Shown in pieces: positions 1-6,955 of a stretch of 25,554 nucleotides of DNA (positions are counted from its first letter, which is position 1; every line of letters starts with the position of its first letter). Source of the stretch: a virus. A program made the translations under genes and the position numbers. Under the pieces are notes generated by a model. It was not told the DNA's origin and did no database searches. It saw only the letters and a list, made by a program, of their open reading frames with translations. The stretch lies in IMG/VR virus record IMGVR_UViG_3300045303_000045, positions 1 to 25,554 of that record; one strand, written 5' to 3'.

Positions 1-6
1 CGGGGA

Positions 7-420
7 ATGAGCGTGGCTAGTCTCGGAGGCCGCGAGTTGATCGACAAAGCTGAGTCTGTGCTCCGCGATGCAGGTGAGCCGCTGCACTACCGGGAGATTT
101 CCGCACGACTCGACACGATCGGCGTGAAGCCACGAGGCGTTGAACCAGATGCCACGCTCTTGACTGCGCTCACCCGCAGTCCGGCGATCAGGGGAGTAGG
201 CCGCAGGTCGGGCCGTTACTACCTCGTTGGTTGCGCGGATCCTGAGGCCGAGGTGCGGGAGCTTCGTCGCCAACTCGAACAGGTCGAGGCCGCGTTGGAG
301 AGAGTTCTGACGTGGCAGCTGCCGAACGGCACGGTCGAGGAGTGGGCGCTTCCTAGCTGGCTTCGTGATGAAGCTCGCGCAGCCCTACCCGAGCAGAGCG
401 AGGAGGAGGCGCATGGCTGA
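7..420 (+). CDS. HARE-HTH domain protein, putative DNA-binding
   Basis: 137 aa. Residues about 10-75 read as a HARE-HTH winged-helix module: a first helix (LIDKAESVLRDAGEPLHY), REISARL, then a Leu/Ala-rich helix followed by GVGRRSGRYYLV, the usual beta-wing end. This family occurs in the RNA polymerase delta subunit, restriction systems and chromatin proteins, where it is thought to bind DNA or recruit proteins. Residues about 78-100 (EAEVRELRRQLEQVEAALERV) look like a coiled coil that could dimerise. The ATG is 6 bases from the window edge, so an upstream start cannot be excluded. The stop overlaps the next gene by 8 bases, indicating co-transcription. Domain assignment is by eye; the role in the phage is unknown. 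Confidence 0.7.
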   Translation: MSVASLGGRELIDKAESVLRDAGEPLHYREISARLDTIGVKPRGVEPDATLLTALTRSPAIRGVGRRSGRYYLVGCADPEAEVRELRRQLEQVEAALERVLTWQLPNGTVEEWALPSWLRDEARAALPEQSEEEAHG

Positions 421-604
421 GCCGACCATCCCTCCGCACTGGCCTAAGGACGAACCGTTCCCGTGGCCGGAATGGGAGCGGACGTGCCCTCGCTGCGGTC
501 GCTATCACAACAAGTGGCACTTCGACGCGGGCGAACTCTCAGGATGCGCCTACTGCAACTGGAAGGGCGAGCTTCCGAGGACACGGGTGGCCGATGCCGA
601 CTAG
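413..604 (+). CDS. small zinc-ribbon protein
   Basis: 63 aa. The ATG at 413 is chosen because a strong purine-rich Shine-Dalgarno (GAGGAGGAGG, about 397-407) lies just upstream, inside the end of the previous gene. The only feature is a four-cysteine knuckle pair, CPRC and CAYC, about 20 residues apart, typical of a zinc ribbon. The N-terminus is Pro/Trp-rich (PPHWPKDEPFPWPEW). No catalytic motif is visible; such proteins in phage early regions are usually nucleic-acid or protein binders. First of several Cys-rich small proteins in this block. Function not recognised. Confidence 0.7.
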   Translation: MAEPTIPPHWPKDEPFPWPEWERTCPRCGRYHNKWHFDAGELSGCAYCNWKGELPRTRVADAD

Positions 605-953
605 CCCCGGAGCAGCCCCGCGCACCATGCTTGTCACACGCGAGCACGCGCTGCGGGCCGCTCAGAACGCCGTGCGGAACCAGGGGTACGCGGTCGCAGT
701 TCACGGAAGCAATGTGCGCGACCTTGACCTCATCGCAGTTCCCTGGACTGAGACCGCTCTCACGCCGCTGATGGTGGCTGAGACAATCGCCTCCTCGATT
801 CCCGGCGTTCTCTTTGGCAAGCCCGAGAAGAAGCCGCATGGACGCACCGGCTTCACGATTCGCCCCGGCGGTCAGTACGGCTTCGACCGCTGGTACATCG
901 ACCTGAGCGTTATGCCGCGCAAGAGGAAGGTAAAGGCGGTGGCCCGTGGGTAG
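594..953 (+). CDS. nucleotidyltransferase-fold-like phage protein
   Basis: 119 aa, overlapping the previous gene by 11 bases. The core reads AVHGSNVRDLDLIAVPW, a Gly-Ser turn followed by an Asp-x-Asp, and near the end there is YIDLSVMPR with a further Asp. This GS...DxD...D arrangement is that of minimal nucleotidyltransferase-fold proteins, and a family with the VHGS...DLDLIAVPW and YIDLSVMPR signatures is common in phages, function uncharacterised. The end is basic (PRKRKVKAVARG). ATG 594 is chosen for the coupled overlap; an internal ATG at 627 is an alternative. Whether it transfers nucleotides is not established. Confidence 0.65.
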   Translation: MPTSPGAAPRTMLVTREHALRAAQNAVRNQGYAVAVHGSNVRDLDLIAVPWTETALTPLMVAETIASSIPGVLFGKPEKKPHGRTGFTIRPGGQYGFDRWYIDLSVMPRKRKVKAVARG

Positions 954-1200
954 CCCCGAAGCAGCCCGCCTCGAGGAAGTCGAACGCATCGCGCTCGCTG
1001 CTGATGAAGGTGGTCGTCCCTGGGAGTGGACAGGCGGCTATCCGCAGGGCGTGCTCCGGGTCGGTGACGTGGTTGTGGTCGCGGACTGCTTCGAGGATCC
1101 CGACTCGCCATCGCGGTTCGCGGAGCACATCGCCACCGCCGACCCGCCGACCGTTCTCTGGCTGATCGAGCTTGCGCGGAAAGGTCTAGGGCGTGGGTAG
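946..1200 (+). CDS. Ea22-like small phage protein
   Basis: 84 aa, GTG start, overlapping the upstream stop through GTGGGTAG. The C-terminal part (FAEHIATADPPTVLWLIELARK) resembles the conserved end of Ead/Ea22-type early phage proteins, which carry the pattern FI..ADP.TVLALI. The N-terminus begins MGSPEAA, a heptapeptide shared with the next gene. The middle has a short beta-like stretch (GVLRVGDVVVVADCF). These proteins are widespread in phages but have no established biochemical role. Assignment rests on the short C-terminal signature only. Confidence 0.6.
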   Translation: MGSPEAARLEEVERIALAADEGGRPWEWTGGYPQGVLRVGDVVVVADCFEDPDSPSRFAEHIATADPPTVLWLIELARKGLGRG

Positions 1201-1462
1201 CCCCGAAGCAGCGAGCGTAGTTGAGCGGCTGCGTGCTATCGCAGAAGGCGACCCCGAGGACTACGGTGAGATCTGGCCGAGCGAATGTCGGGTGCTCCTC
1301 ACGGTGGTGGAGGCGGCGCAGGCGATTGAAAACAACGACGACGCCCACGGTGGTCATTCAAAGCGGCACCTAATCGTCGCCGGAGACTGCCTCTCTTGCA
1401 GATTGCGTGAAGCCCTCGCCGCCTCCACCACCCCCGATTCAGCCGGGGAGCCCGAAGCGTGA
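1193..1462 (+). CDS. hypothetical early protein sharing the MGSPEAA start
   Basis: 89 aa, GTG start. It overlaps the previous gene by 8 bases at the same GTGGGTAG junction and starts with the same residues (MGSPEAA), encoded by nearly the same DNA, suggesting a duplicated start region. It contains a predicted helix (CRVLLTVVEAAQAIEN), then HGGHSKRHLIVAGDCLSCRLREAL with His and Cys residues (CLSC) that could bind metal. The C-terminus is low complexity. No family recognised. Confidence 0.6.
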   Translation: MGSPEAASVVERLRAIAEGDPEDYGEIWPSECRVLLTVVEAAQAIENNDDAHGGHSKRHLIVAGDCLSCRLREALAASTTPDSAGEPEA

Positions 1463-1647
1463 CCCGCGCCCAACGCATAGAAGCCCTAAGCCGGCAAGGC
1501 CCTATTCGGAACTGGGAGCGGATCGTTGAGCTGGAGGACGCGCTGAAGGCGATTGCCGAGAATGGTGGTTACGGGGAAGAGCAGTGGGACGGCGTTGGCT
1601 GTAGCTACGCAGCTGAGGCCGCTCTTGCTCGGGGAGCTTCGGAGTGA
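1459..1647 (+). CDS. hypothetical small early protein
   Basis: 62 aa, GTG start embedded in the previous stop (GTGA). It contains a helix rich in Glu/Leu (WERIVELEDALKAIAEN) followed by a Gly/Trp segment. The context is a continuous chain of 4-base overlaps, so it is probably made by translational coupling. No domain recognised. Confidence 0.55.
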   Translation: MTRAQRIEALSRQGPIRNWERIVELEDALKAIAENGGYGEEQWDGVGCSYAAEAALARGASE

Positions 1648-2105
1648 GCGTCCACGTCTCGAGCTGGGCCTGGCGTCAAACCGTCCCGACGTCTTCAGCC
1701 AAGCTGATCCTGCTGAAGCTCGCGGACTCCTGCAATGACCTTGGCGTCTGTTGGCCGTCGCAGAAGCATCTAGCCGAGCACTGCCAGATGAGCGAACGAC
1801 ACGTTCGACGAATCATCGAGGAGCTAGAGAAGCTCGATCTGCTTGCGATCCGAAGGAATAAAAAGCCCGATGGAACGTGGGATCTGAACGTCTACACGCT
1901 CTCCAGCGGACACCCAGGTCCTATGGAGGCTTCACCAGCGGACATCCATAGGACGCCCATGTCCTCAGAAACGTCTATAGAACCAAAACCTTCTTTGAGG
2001 ACACCCACGTCCGGTGGTTCGTGCCCGCAGTGTGGGGTCACGCCGCCAGGAACGACTTCACTCGATGAGCACCTCGAGAACGTCCACGGAGTTCGAGCAG
2101 CGTGA
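1644..2105 (+). CDS. winged-helix (HTH_36-type) protein with C-terminal zinc finger
   Basis: 153 aa, GTG start in a GTGA overlap. Residues about 8-75 form a replication-initiator-style helix-turn-helix: AKLILLKLADSCND, WPSQKHLAEHCQMSERHVRRIIEELEKLDLL, then a wing (IRRNKKPDGTWDLNVYTL). This pattern matches the HTH_36 type found in phage replication and regulatory proteins. A Pro/Ser-rich linker of about 35 residues follows. The end carries a C2H2-like finger, CPQC...HLENVH (Cys-x2-Cys, His-x4-His). It likely binds DNA, as a replication initiator or transcription regulator; the sequence alone does not decide which. Confidence 0.7.
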   Translation: MSVHVSSWAWRQTVPTSSAKLILLKLADSCNDLGVCWPSQKHLAEHCQMSERHVRRIIEELEKLDLLAIRRNKKPDGTWDLNVYTLSSGHPGPMEASPADIHRTPMSSETSIEPKPSLRTPTSGGSCPQCGVTPPGTTSLDEHLENVHGVRAA

Positions 2106-2368
2106 TCCTGGCGATTCAGGGCGAGATCGTCTATTGCGGTCGCTGCGGCGCTGACCTGTATCGGCTAATACGAGACGTGTGGATGGACACCGTGCTAGCG
2201 GCGTCACTGTTCGATCCGATTGGCGGATCGCTTCCGTGCATCGACGGTTGTATTCCTCCTCCGTGTCGTGATTGCGGTAGCCGTGAGTGGTTTGAAGAGT
2301 TCAGGTTCCATGCTGTGCGTGGCGACTTTGCTCCGGTCAAGGTTCTCGCTCGAAAGGCCAACCCATGA
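2102..2368 (+). CDS. Cys-rich zinc-ribbon protein
   Basis: 88 aa, GTG start overlapping the previous stop (GTGA). CGRC near residue 12 and CRDC near residue 55, with two further Cys between them (LPCIDGCIPPPC), indicate one or two metal sites. The first half (GEIVYCGRCGADLYRL) looks like a zinc-ribbon hairpin. No catalytic residues stand out. It belongs to the run of small Cys-rich genes here; specific role unknown. Confidence 0.6.
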   Translation: MILAIQGEIVYCGRCGADLYRLIRDVWMDTVLAASLFDPIGGSLPCIDGCIPPPCRDCGSREWFEEFRFHAVRGDFAPVKVLARKANP

Positions 2369-2700
2369 CTATCCGCTCTCGCCGCCCTCGGCTAGACGCC
2401 CAGATGAATATCGTCTCCTCTCAGCCCGCGACTGGAAAGAAGCACCGCCTCGACGTCCGCGGCTACTCCCCAGCAGCAACCTGCCACGGCTGGACTTGTA
2501 CCGAGTGCGGTCGGCATTGGATCTCGGTCTTCACCTTCAAGCCTCATTGGAAGTGCTCCTGCGGTAAGCCATTCGGCAAATCCCGCTACATCCCCTACCG
2601 AGAGCGGCTTCGCCGAAAACGCCAACAGATCCCGTCTACCCCCATCCATAGTGTTCGGCCTGGTGCTGAACGCCAAGCTGAGACTGCACGAACTCGATGA
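2365..2700 (+). CDS. basic Cys-containing protein
   Basis: 111 aa, ATG overlapping the previous stop (ATGA). The central part has CHGWTCTECGRHW followed about 20 residues later by CSCG, a Cys-rich knuckle able to hold zinc. Both flanks are strongly basic (RSRRPRLDAQ, RERLRRKRQQ), which suggests nucleic-acid binding. The last 50 bases overlap the proposed start of the sigma-like gene, an unusually long overlap for this region, so either this end or the next start may be misplaced. Family not recognised. Confidence 0.55.
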   Translation: MTIRSRRPRLDAQMNIVSSQPATGKKHRLDVRGYSPAATCHGWTCTECGRHWISVFTFKPHWKCSCGKPFGKSRYIPYRERLRRKRQQIPSTPIHSVRPGAERQAETARTR

Positions 2701-3124
2701 TGTCGAGGCCGTCTGTGTCAACGTCCTTCGCCGTGCCAACCTGGATCTCGACTACCACGACCGCGAAGACTGCCTCGCCTTTCTGGTCGAGACCTCGTGG
2801 GAGCTCAGCCTGACCTATGAGCGAGGAGACTTCCCATCCCGCTTCGGCATCTACCTCGTCCGCATCCTGCGCCAACGGCTCAACGACTGGCAGCGAAGCA
2901 GGAACGGTCGCACCAAATGGGCCTTCCACGATCGTGTCTATGAGCGCACCCTGCCCAGCTTCGTCCCCCTCGAGGATCGACTCGATGGCCCTGACCACAG
3001 CTTCATGGATCACGTTGACGGAGGTGGCCTTTCGGATCTCCTTGGGCTACAGCGAAAGAGAGGTAGCAAGGGAGATGGGGGTAACGAGGAAGCAGGTAGC
3101 CCAGCAGCTAGGCGAGTTGCGTGA
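2651..3124 (+). CDS. sigma-70-like region 2 protein, region 4 in another frame
   Basis: 157 aa as an open frame. Residues about 25-95 (DREDCLAFLVETSWELSL, then GIYLVRILRQRLNDW, then SRNGRTKW) match the helix pattern of sigma-70 region 2 in phage sigma-like proteins: acidic helix, aromatic, Arg-rich helix ending in DWxR. From about residue 112 the reading becomes Gly/Arg-rich and unlike protein, while the +1 frame from about 2970 encodes a clear region-4-like helix-turn-helix. The gene therefore looks frameshifted, naturally, by mutation, or by sequence error. GTG 2651 has no clear Shine-Dalgarno. If functional it would direct RNA polymerase to phage promoters, and it sits just before the late genes. 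Confidence 0.5.
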   Translation: MFGLVLNAKLRLHELDDVEAVCVNVLRRANLDLDYHDREDCLAFLVETSWELSLTYERGDFPSRFGIYLVRILRQRLNDWQRSRNGRTKWAFHDRVYERTLPSFVPLEDRLDGPDHSFMDHVDGGGLSDLLGLQRKRGSKGDGGNEEAGSPAARRVA

Positions 3125-3143
3125 GGAGTTGATGGAGCAGTGA
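2985..3143 (+). CDS. region-4-like helix-turn-helix (separate gene or frameshift tail)
   Basis: 52 aa if begun at ATG 2985, which has GAGGA 8 bases upstream (2972-2976). The sequence LTEVAFRISLGYSEREVAREMG followed by VTRKQVAQQLGELREELM is a textbook sigma region-4/LuxR-like HTH: GYSEREVAREMGVTRKQVAQQL. It can be read in two ways: an independently translated HTH protein, or the C-terminus of the upstream sigma-like protein reached by a +1 shift. The HTH itself is clear; the expression mode is not. It overlaps the next gene through GTGA. Confidence 0.55.
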   Translation: MALTTASWITLTEVAFRISLGYSEREVAREMGVTRKQVAQQLGELREELMEQ

Positions 3144-3385
3144 AGAAGTTCTCCATCCCGAATGGCCTGGATGCTCCTGGCCTAGCTATCTACCTACGTC
3201 AGAAGTCGAGGAGCATGGGTCGATGTGCGAACTACATGACTAGTGATCATGTGGTGTTCGAGGTGGGTCGAAGGTTCTTTAGCACTAGGCCGTCTGCGCG
3301 GTATGAGCGGCGCCGGCATCGACCTGGGTCTATCGGTAGCGAGGAGCTGGTGGCTGCTTTGGAACAGGAGATGATGCAGCGTTGA
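3140..3385 (+). CDS. hypothetical basic protein
   Basis: 81 aa, GTG start in a GTGA overlap. It is rich in Arg/Ser (RQKSRSMGRCANYM, RYERRRHRPGS) and ends in an acidic helix (EELVAALEQEMMQ). No domain recognised. Position between the sigma-like gene and HNH is where a small terminase or another DNA-packaging helper might be expected, but it lacks a visible helix-turn-helix and is shorter than usual small terminases, so I do not name it so. Confidence 0.5.
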   Translation: MKKFSIPNGLDAPGLAIYLRQKSRSMGRCANYMTSDHVVFEVGRRFFSTRPSARYERRRHRPGSIGSEELVAALEQEMMQR

Positions 3386-3729
3386 CCCTCCGCTTCTGCC
3401 TCCACTGCAACACCCACCACCAAGGCTCATGCCCTAACAGGGACAAGCGGCGCGGCTCCAGCTATGCCCGTGGCTATGGCCCTAGGTGGCAGGCACTGGC
3501 AGCCCAAGCCAAGGCAGCACAGCCATGGTGCTCGGTACCCGGATGTACTGACATGGATCTAACGGTCGACCACATCAACCCAAAAAAAAGAACGAACCTC
3601 ACGCTCGCTGATGTGCAGGTTCTGTGTCGATCTCACAACTCCTCCAAAGGTAGGAGGGGGGGTGGGGGGCTTACGGAAAAAAGTTCTCAAAGACCCCGTC
3701 ATAGGTTTTCGCGAAACACACTCACATGA
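3382..3729 (+). CDS. HNH endonuclease next to terminase
   Basis: 115 aa, TTG start in a TTGA overlap. The N-terminus has a Cys knuckle (FCLHCNTHHQGSCPN). The nuclease core is WCSVPGCTDMDLTVDHINPKK, where VDHI supplies the catalytic His, followed by VQVLCRSHNSSKGRR (LCxxHNxxK), the usual end of the beta-beta-alpha metal motif. In HK97-like phages an HNH protein encoded beside terminase assists cos-site cleavage and packaging; this location fits. The gene contains G and A homopolymer runs at about 3650-3685, after the catalytic motif, so its C-terminal 25 residues and stop are less certain. Confidence 0.85.
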   Translation: MTLRFCLHCNTHHQGSCPNRDKRRGSSYARGYGPRWQALAAQAKAAQPWCSVPGCTDMDLTVDHINPKKRTNLTLADVQVLCRSHNSSKGRRGGGGLTEKSSQRPRHRFSRNTLT

Positions 3730-5255
3730 GCGCTCAAGTTCTCTGGCTGGTCGTACCCGAAGGAAACGGCAAGACAACGCTGATGGCGGCGCTCGGCTTG
3801 TACGGTTTGCGCTTCGGCGGCGAGTCTTCGATTCCGGTTGCTGCGAGTACCCGCGACCAGGCGAAGATCATGTACCGCCAGATGAAGGGTTTTGTTACGC
3901 GTTCGGGGTTGAGCAACCCGGACGCTGAGGGTTTCTGGTTCGAGTGCTTCGATGGATACCGGCAAGTCCAACTGCGGAGGCCGGGGAAAACGAAACGCGG
4001 CGAGGTCGTCGGGCAGATTGAGATTCACGCTGCGGACGCCGGCACCGCTGATGGCGTGATCCCGTGGCCGCTTGGTTTCCTAGACGAGCTCCACCGCCAC
4101 AAGGATCTGTCACTTGCTCGTACCTGGACTGGCAAGCTGAACAAGCGCAGGGGCTCACCCATATTCACGCTCAAACACTTCGAGGAGTGGTGTTCTCACC
4201 TAGTTCTGGACAGCGGCGCGCTTGCGAAGTTCGAACCGTTCCAGCTCTTGTTCGTCAAGGATGTCTTCGCGGGTTGGGACGAGGAGGAACAAGGCGCAAG
4301 ACTGGTTGTGATCTCGACGGCCGGCGAACCGGGGCATGAGTTCGAGACGACACGCGAGAAGATCAAGACCGACGCCACCGCGGTCATCGACAAAGGAGCT
4401 TTCTGCCGCTATTCGACCGACCAGGTCATCTTGCACGATTGGTCTGTCCGTAACGTCGACGACATCCTCAAGGCGAAGGCGGTTAAGGCTGCTAACCCGC
4501 TCTCGACGGTCACGATCAAGCTGCTGAAGGAAAAGCTCGCTGACCCGACGATGACCGAGACCCACTGGCGGCGGTTTACCTGCAACATCGCCACCAGGGA
4601 CGAGGGTAAAGAGCCGTTTATTGACCTCGATGACTGGGATGGGCTAGCTGATCCGTCTTCGAGCGTCGGACCGAATGCGTACATCGGCGCTGACGGCTCG
4701 CGGACCTGGGACACAACCGTCGTCGCTTGGGCAAGCCAAGACGAGAATGGGATGGTGGACGTCGACGCCCGTGTCTTCAGCGTTCGCAAGGACATTGCCT
4801 GTCATGTTCTTCACGAACGAGGCAAGATCGACTTCGACGACGTTGAGTCGTTCGTGCTTGATCTGTTCGACCAGTTCGAGGTTGAGGAAGCGGCCTATGA
4901 CCCGCGTTACCTCGATCGCTCGATGGACATCGTCGCTGCGCGGCTACCCGATCCACTGATCTTTCCGGTAGAGCCGAGCTCGAAGGAGATGCGCGTGGCG
5001 CTGCAGGCGATGTTCAACCTCGCAACCGAGCGAAGGCTTCGGCATCGCGGGGATCCGGTGCTGCGTCAGCACGTTGCCAACGCGGGAGCCGACCGAGGAC
5101 TGGCGGGAGATCCGAGCGTGGCCGGCGGTGAGCTCCGGCGTGTGCGGAGACTTGACGGGCGGCTTCCGATCGACGCTGTACCGGCGATGGCTCTTGCGGT
5201 TTGGCGGGCTTCTTCGGTGATCGCCAACACCGAGCCGATCGTGATGGCCTTCTAG
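3726..5255 (+). CDS. terL: terminase large subunit
   Basis: 509 aa. Packaging motor ATPase and nuclease. Walker A is PEGNGKTT (residues 11-18) and Walker B is FLDEL (118-122). The nuclease half begins near residue 315 with IGADGSRTWDTTVVAW, followed by AAYDPRYLD and, near the end, the conserved DGRLPIDAVPAMALAVW. Only about 10 residues precede Walker A, whereas related terminases have roughly 40-70. An in-frame TAG at 3702 prevents extension, so the N-terminus is either naturally short or truncated by a frameshift in the homopolymer-rich region just upstream. ATG overlaps the HNH stop by 4 bases. Confidence 0.92.
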   Translation: MSAQVLWLVVPEGNGKTTLMAALGLYGLRFGGESSIPVAASTRDQAKIMYRQMKGFVTRSGLSNPDAEGFWFECFDGYRQVQLRRPGKTKRGEVVGQIEIHAADAGTADGVIPWPLGFLDELHRHKDLSLARTWTGKLNKRRGSPIFTLKHFEEWCSHLVLDSGALAKFEPFQLLFVKDVFAGWDEEEQGARLVVISTAGEPGHEFETTREKIKTDATAVIDKGAFCRYSTDQVILHDWSVRNVDDILKAKAVKAANPLSTVTIKLLKEKLADPTMTETHWRRFTCNIATRDEGKEPFIDLDDWDGLADPSSSVGPNAYIGADGSRTWDTTVVAWASQDENGMVDVDARVFSVRKDIACHVLHERGKIDFDDVESFVLDLFDQFEVEEAAYDPRYLDRSMDIVAARLPDPLIFPVEPSSKEMRVALQAMFNLATERRLRHRGDPVLRQHVANAGADRGLAGDPSVAGGELRRVRRLDGRLPIDAVPAMALAVWRASSVIANTEPIVMAF

Positions 5256-5258
5256 GCC

Positions 5259-5274
5259 CTAGCCGAAGTACCAA
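5259..5274 (+). promoter_or_regulatory. late-block element copy 1 (CTAGCCGAAGTACCAA)
   Basis: One of six identical 15-16 base elements in the window. It lies 4 bases after the terL stop and 3 bases before the GTG start of the 50-aa gene. No Shine-Dalgarno is present between element and GTG. Proposed late promoter giving leaderless mRNA, or a start-associated translation element. Confidence 0.75.
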
Positions 5275-5277
5275 ACG

Positions 5278-5430
5278 GTGAGCGACGAAGACAGATACGT
5301 CTGGATTCCAACGTATAGCCCTGGAAGCTACGGCGGTCTTGATAACCGCTTTAAGAGCCGAAAGCGCAAGCACCCGCTCGGATTCGCGCCACCGAAACCG
5401 AAGCCTAAGCAGCAGAAGAGGAAGCGATGA
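5278..5430 (+). CDS. small basic Pro/Lys-rich protein
   Basis: 50 aa, GTG start directly after element copy 1. It begins SDEDRYVWIPTYSPGSYGG and ends in a dense basic tail (PPKPKPKQQKRKR). No family recognised. It overlaps the portal start by ATGA, so it is translationally linked to it. The basic tail suggests binding to DNA or to an acidic partner in the portal/packaging machinery, which is inference from position. Its reality is supported by the conserved element, the tight overlap and the absence of other coding in the gap. Confidence 0.65.
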   Translation: MSDEDRYVWIPTYSPGSYGGLDNRFKSRKRKHPLGFAPPKPKPKQQKRKR

Positions 5431-6806
5431 AGCTCGTCCCCTGGCGCCGCAAACAGGAAGTCGTCGAGCGCGGCGGCTACACCGTTCCCCTGGGCTGGGA
5501 CGCCTACCAGCAGCTGTTCACCTACAACGGGAACGTCTACCCCTACGGGCTCAACCAGACCCTCCGAGGCGAGAAGGAGGAGATCGGAAACGACTTCCAG
5601 GGCCTCGTTCGGGGTGCCTACAAGTCGAACGGGATCGTTATGGCCTGCATGCTGGTGCGGCAGATGATCTTCTCGGAGGCCCGCTTTCAGTTCCGTGAGA
5701 TCCGCAAGGGCCGGCCGGGGAACCTGTTCGGCACCCAAGACCTGACGCTGCTCGAGCAGCCCGGCGGTTCAAGCAGCTCGGAAACCACTGGAGATTTGCT
5801 CTCCAGGGCGATGGTGGATGCCGATCTCGCCGGAAACTGGTTCGGATTGCGAGACGGAGACCGGATCAGGAGGCTTCGCCCCGACTGGGTGACGATCGTG
5901 ATGGGCTCGCAGTACGACGCCGAGGACGCGGTCAACCAGTACGACGCCGACGTGCTCGGCTACCTCTACCACCCCGGCGGGATGTACGCAGACCACGACC
6001 CGATCCCATTCCTGCGTGAGGAGATCGCCCACTTTGCCCCGATGCAGGACCCTGAAGCACGTTTCCGGGGCATGTCCTGGGTGACTGGGGTGGTGCGGGA
6101 GATCGTGTCCGACTCGATGGCGACCTCGCACAAGGTCAAGTTCTTCGAGAACGGCGCCACCCCGAACATGGTGATCAAGATGCCCGACTCGGTCCGCAAG
6201 GAGGCGGTCGAGTCCTGGGTCGAGAAGTTCCGGGCCTCCTACGAGGGTGTTGGCAACGCCTACAAGTCGATGGTCTTGGGTGGAGGGGCTGATGTCACCA
6301 CCGTAGGAGCCGATTTCCAGCAGATGGACTTCAAGATCACCCAGGGTGCGGGCGAGACGCGAATAGCGGCAGCTGCTCGTGTTCATCCTGTGATCGTCGG
6401 ACTGTCCGAGGGTCTGCAGGGAGCCTCCTTGAACGCGGGCAACTTCGCGCTCGCCCGCCGCTCCTTTGCGGACGGGACGATGCGACCTTTGTGGCGGAAC
6501 ATGGCTGGCTCGCTCTCGAACATCGTCAAGGTTCCGCCCGGAGCGGAGCTCTGGTACGACGACCGCGACATCGCCTTCCTAAGAGAAGACGAGAAGGACG
6601 CGGCGGACATCCAGGGAGTGAAGGCGACCACGATCAGGCAGTTGATCGAGGCGGGCTTCACCGCCGCCTCCTCGATCGACGCGATCAACTCAGACGACTT
6701 CTCGCGCCTCGTCCACTCAGGGCTAGTTTCGGTGCAGTTGCAGCCTCCCGGGACTCAGAGTGCGCCTTCGAGCAATGGCTCGGCCACTCCCGTCATAGTC
6801 CCGTAG
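5427..6806 (+). CDS. phage portal protein (HK97 family)
   Basis: 459 aa, a normal length for HK97-type portals. This protein forms the dodecameric ring at the capsid vertex through which DNA passes. Recognisable segments are GAYKSNGIVMACMLVRQMI near residue 70, a long central region with PDWVTIV, then KFFENGATPNMVIKMPD, and the clip/crown part with FKITQGAGETRIAAAARVHP and GLSEGLQGASLNAGNFALARR, which are characteristic portal motifs. The C-terminus is Ser/Pro-rich and probably disordered. The ATG is preceded by GAGGAAG. Two consecutive stops (TAG TAA) end it. Confidence 0.93.
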   Translation: MKLVPWRRKQEVVERGGYTVPLGWDAYQQLFTYNGNVYPYGLNQTLRGEKEEIGNDFQGLVRGAYKSNGIVMACMLVRQMIFSEARFQFREIRKGRPGNLFGTQDLTLLEQPGGSSSSETTGDLLSRAMVDADLAGNWFGLRDGDRIRRLRPDWVTIVMGSQYDAEDAVNQYDADVLGYLYHPGGMYADHDPIPFLREEIAHFAPMQDPEARFRGMSWVTGVVREIVSDSMATSHKVKFFENGATPNMVIKMPDSVRKEAVESWVEKFRASYEGVGNAYKSMVLGGGADVTTVGADFQQMDFKITQGAGETRIAAAARVHPVIVGLSEGLQGASLNAGNFALARRSFADGTMRPLWRNMAGSLSNIVKVPPGAELWYDDRDIAFLREDEKDAADIQGVKATTIRQLIEAGFTAASSIDAINSDDFSRLVHSGLVSVQLQPPGTQSAPSSNGSATPVIVP

Positions 6807-6843
6807 TAACCTAGTCCCACACCCCTCCCAACCACAGCCGGCT

Positions 6844-6901
6844 CCACGACCTATTCGTGGGACACTCGAGTAAGAGCGGACGATGAGGGCTCGAGTAGTC
6901 C
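6844..6901. repeat. pair of adjacent inverted repeats in portal-protease gap
   Basis: Two hairpins sit back to back in the 149-base non-coding gap 6807-6955. The first is perfect: CCACGA (6844-6849), loop CCTAT, TCGTGG (6855-6860). The second pairs GGACACTCGAG (6860-6870) with CTCGAGTAGTCC (6890-6901), with one bulged base and a 19-base loop. No T-run follows, so a classic intrinsic terminator is not supported; a regulator-binding site, RNA processing site or weak terminator is possible. The rest of the gap holds element copy 2 and nothing else recognised. Confidence 0.6.
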
Positions 6902-6937
6902 TGTGGGCGGGAGGGCGTCCGCGCTTTAACTAGTGCG

Positions 6938-6953
6938 CTAGCCGAAGTACCAA
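6938..6953 (+). promoter_or_regulatory. late-block element copy 2
   Basis: CTAGCCGAAGTACCAA, two bases (GC) before the GTG start of the prohead protease at 6956. No Shine-Dalgarno between them. This copy lies in a real intergenic gap downstream of two hairpins, so overlap with coding cannot explain its conservation. Confidence 0.8.
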
Positions 6954-6955
6954 GC

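Noticed and set aside
3140-3385. Small terminase candidate
   Set aside because: Position is suggestive, but no helix-turn-helix or typical coiled-coil of small terminases is visible and the protein is only 81 aa.
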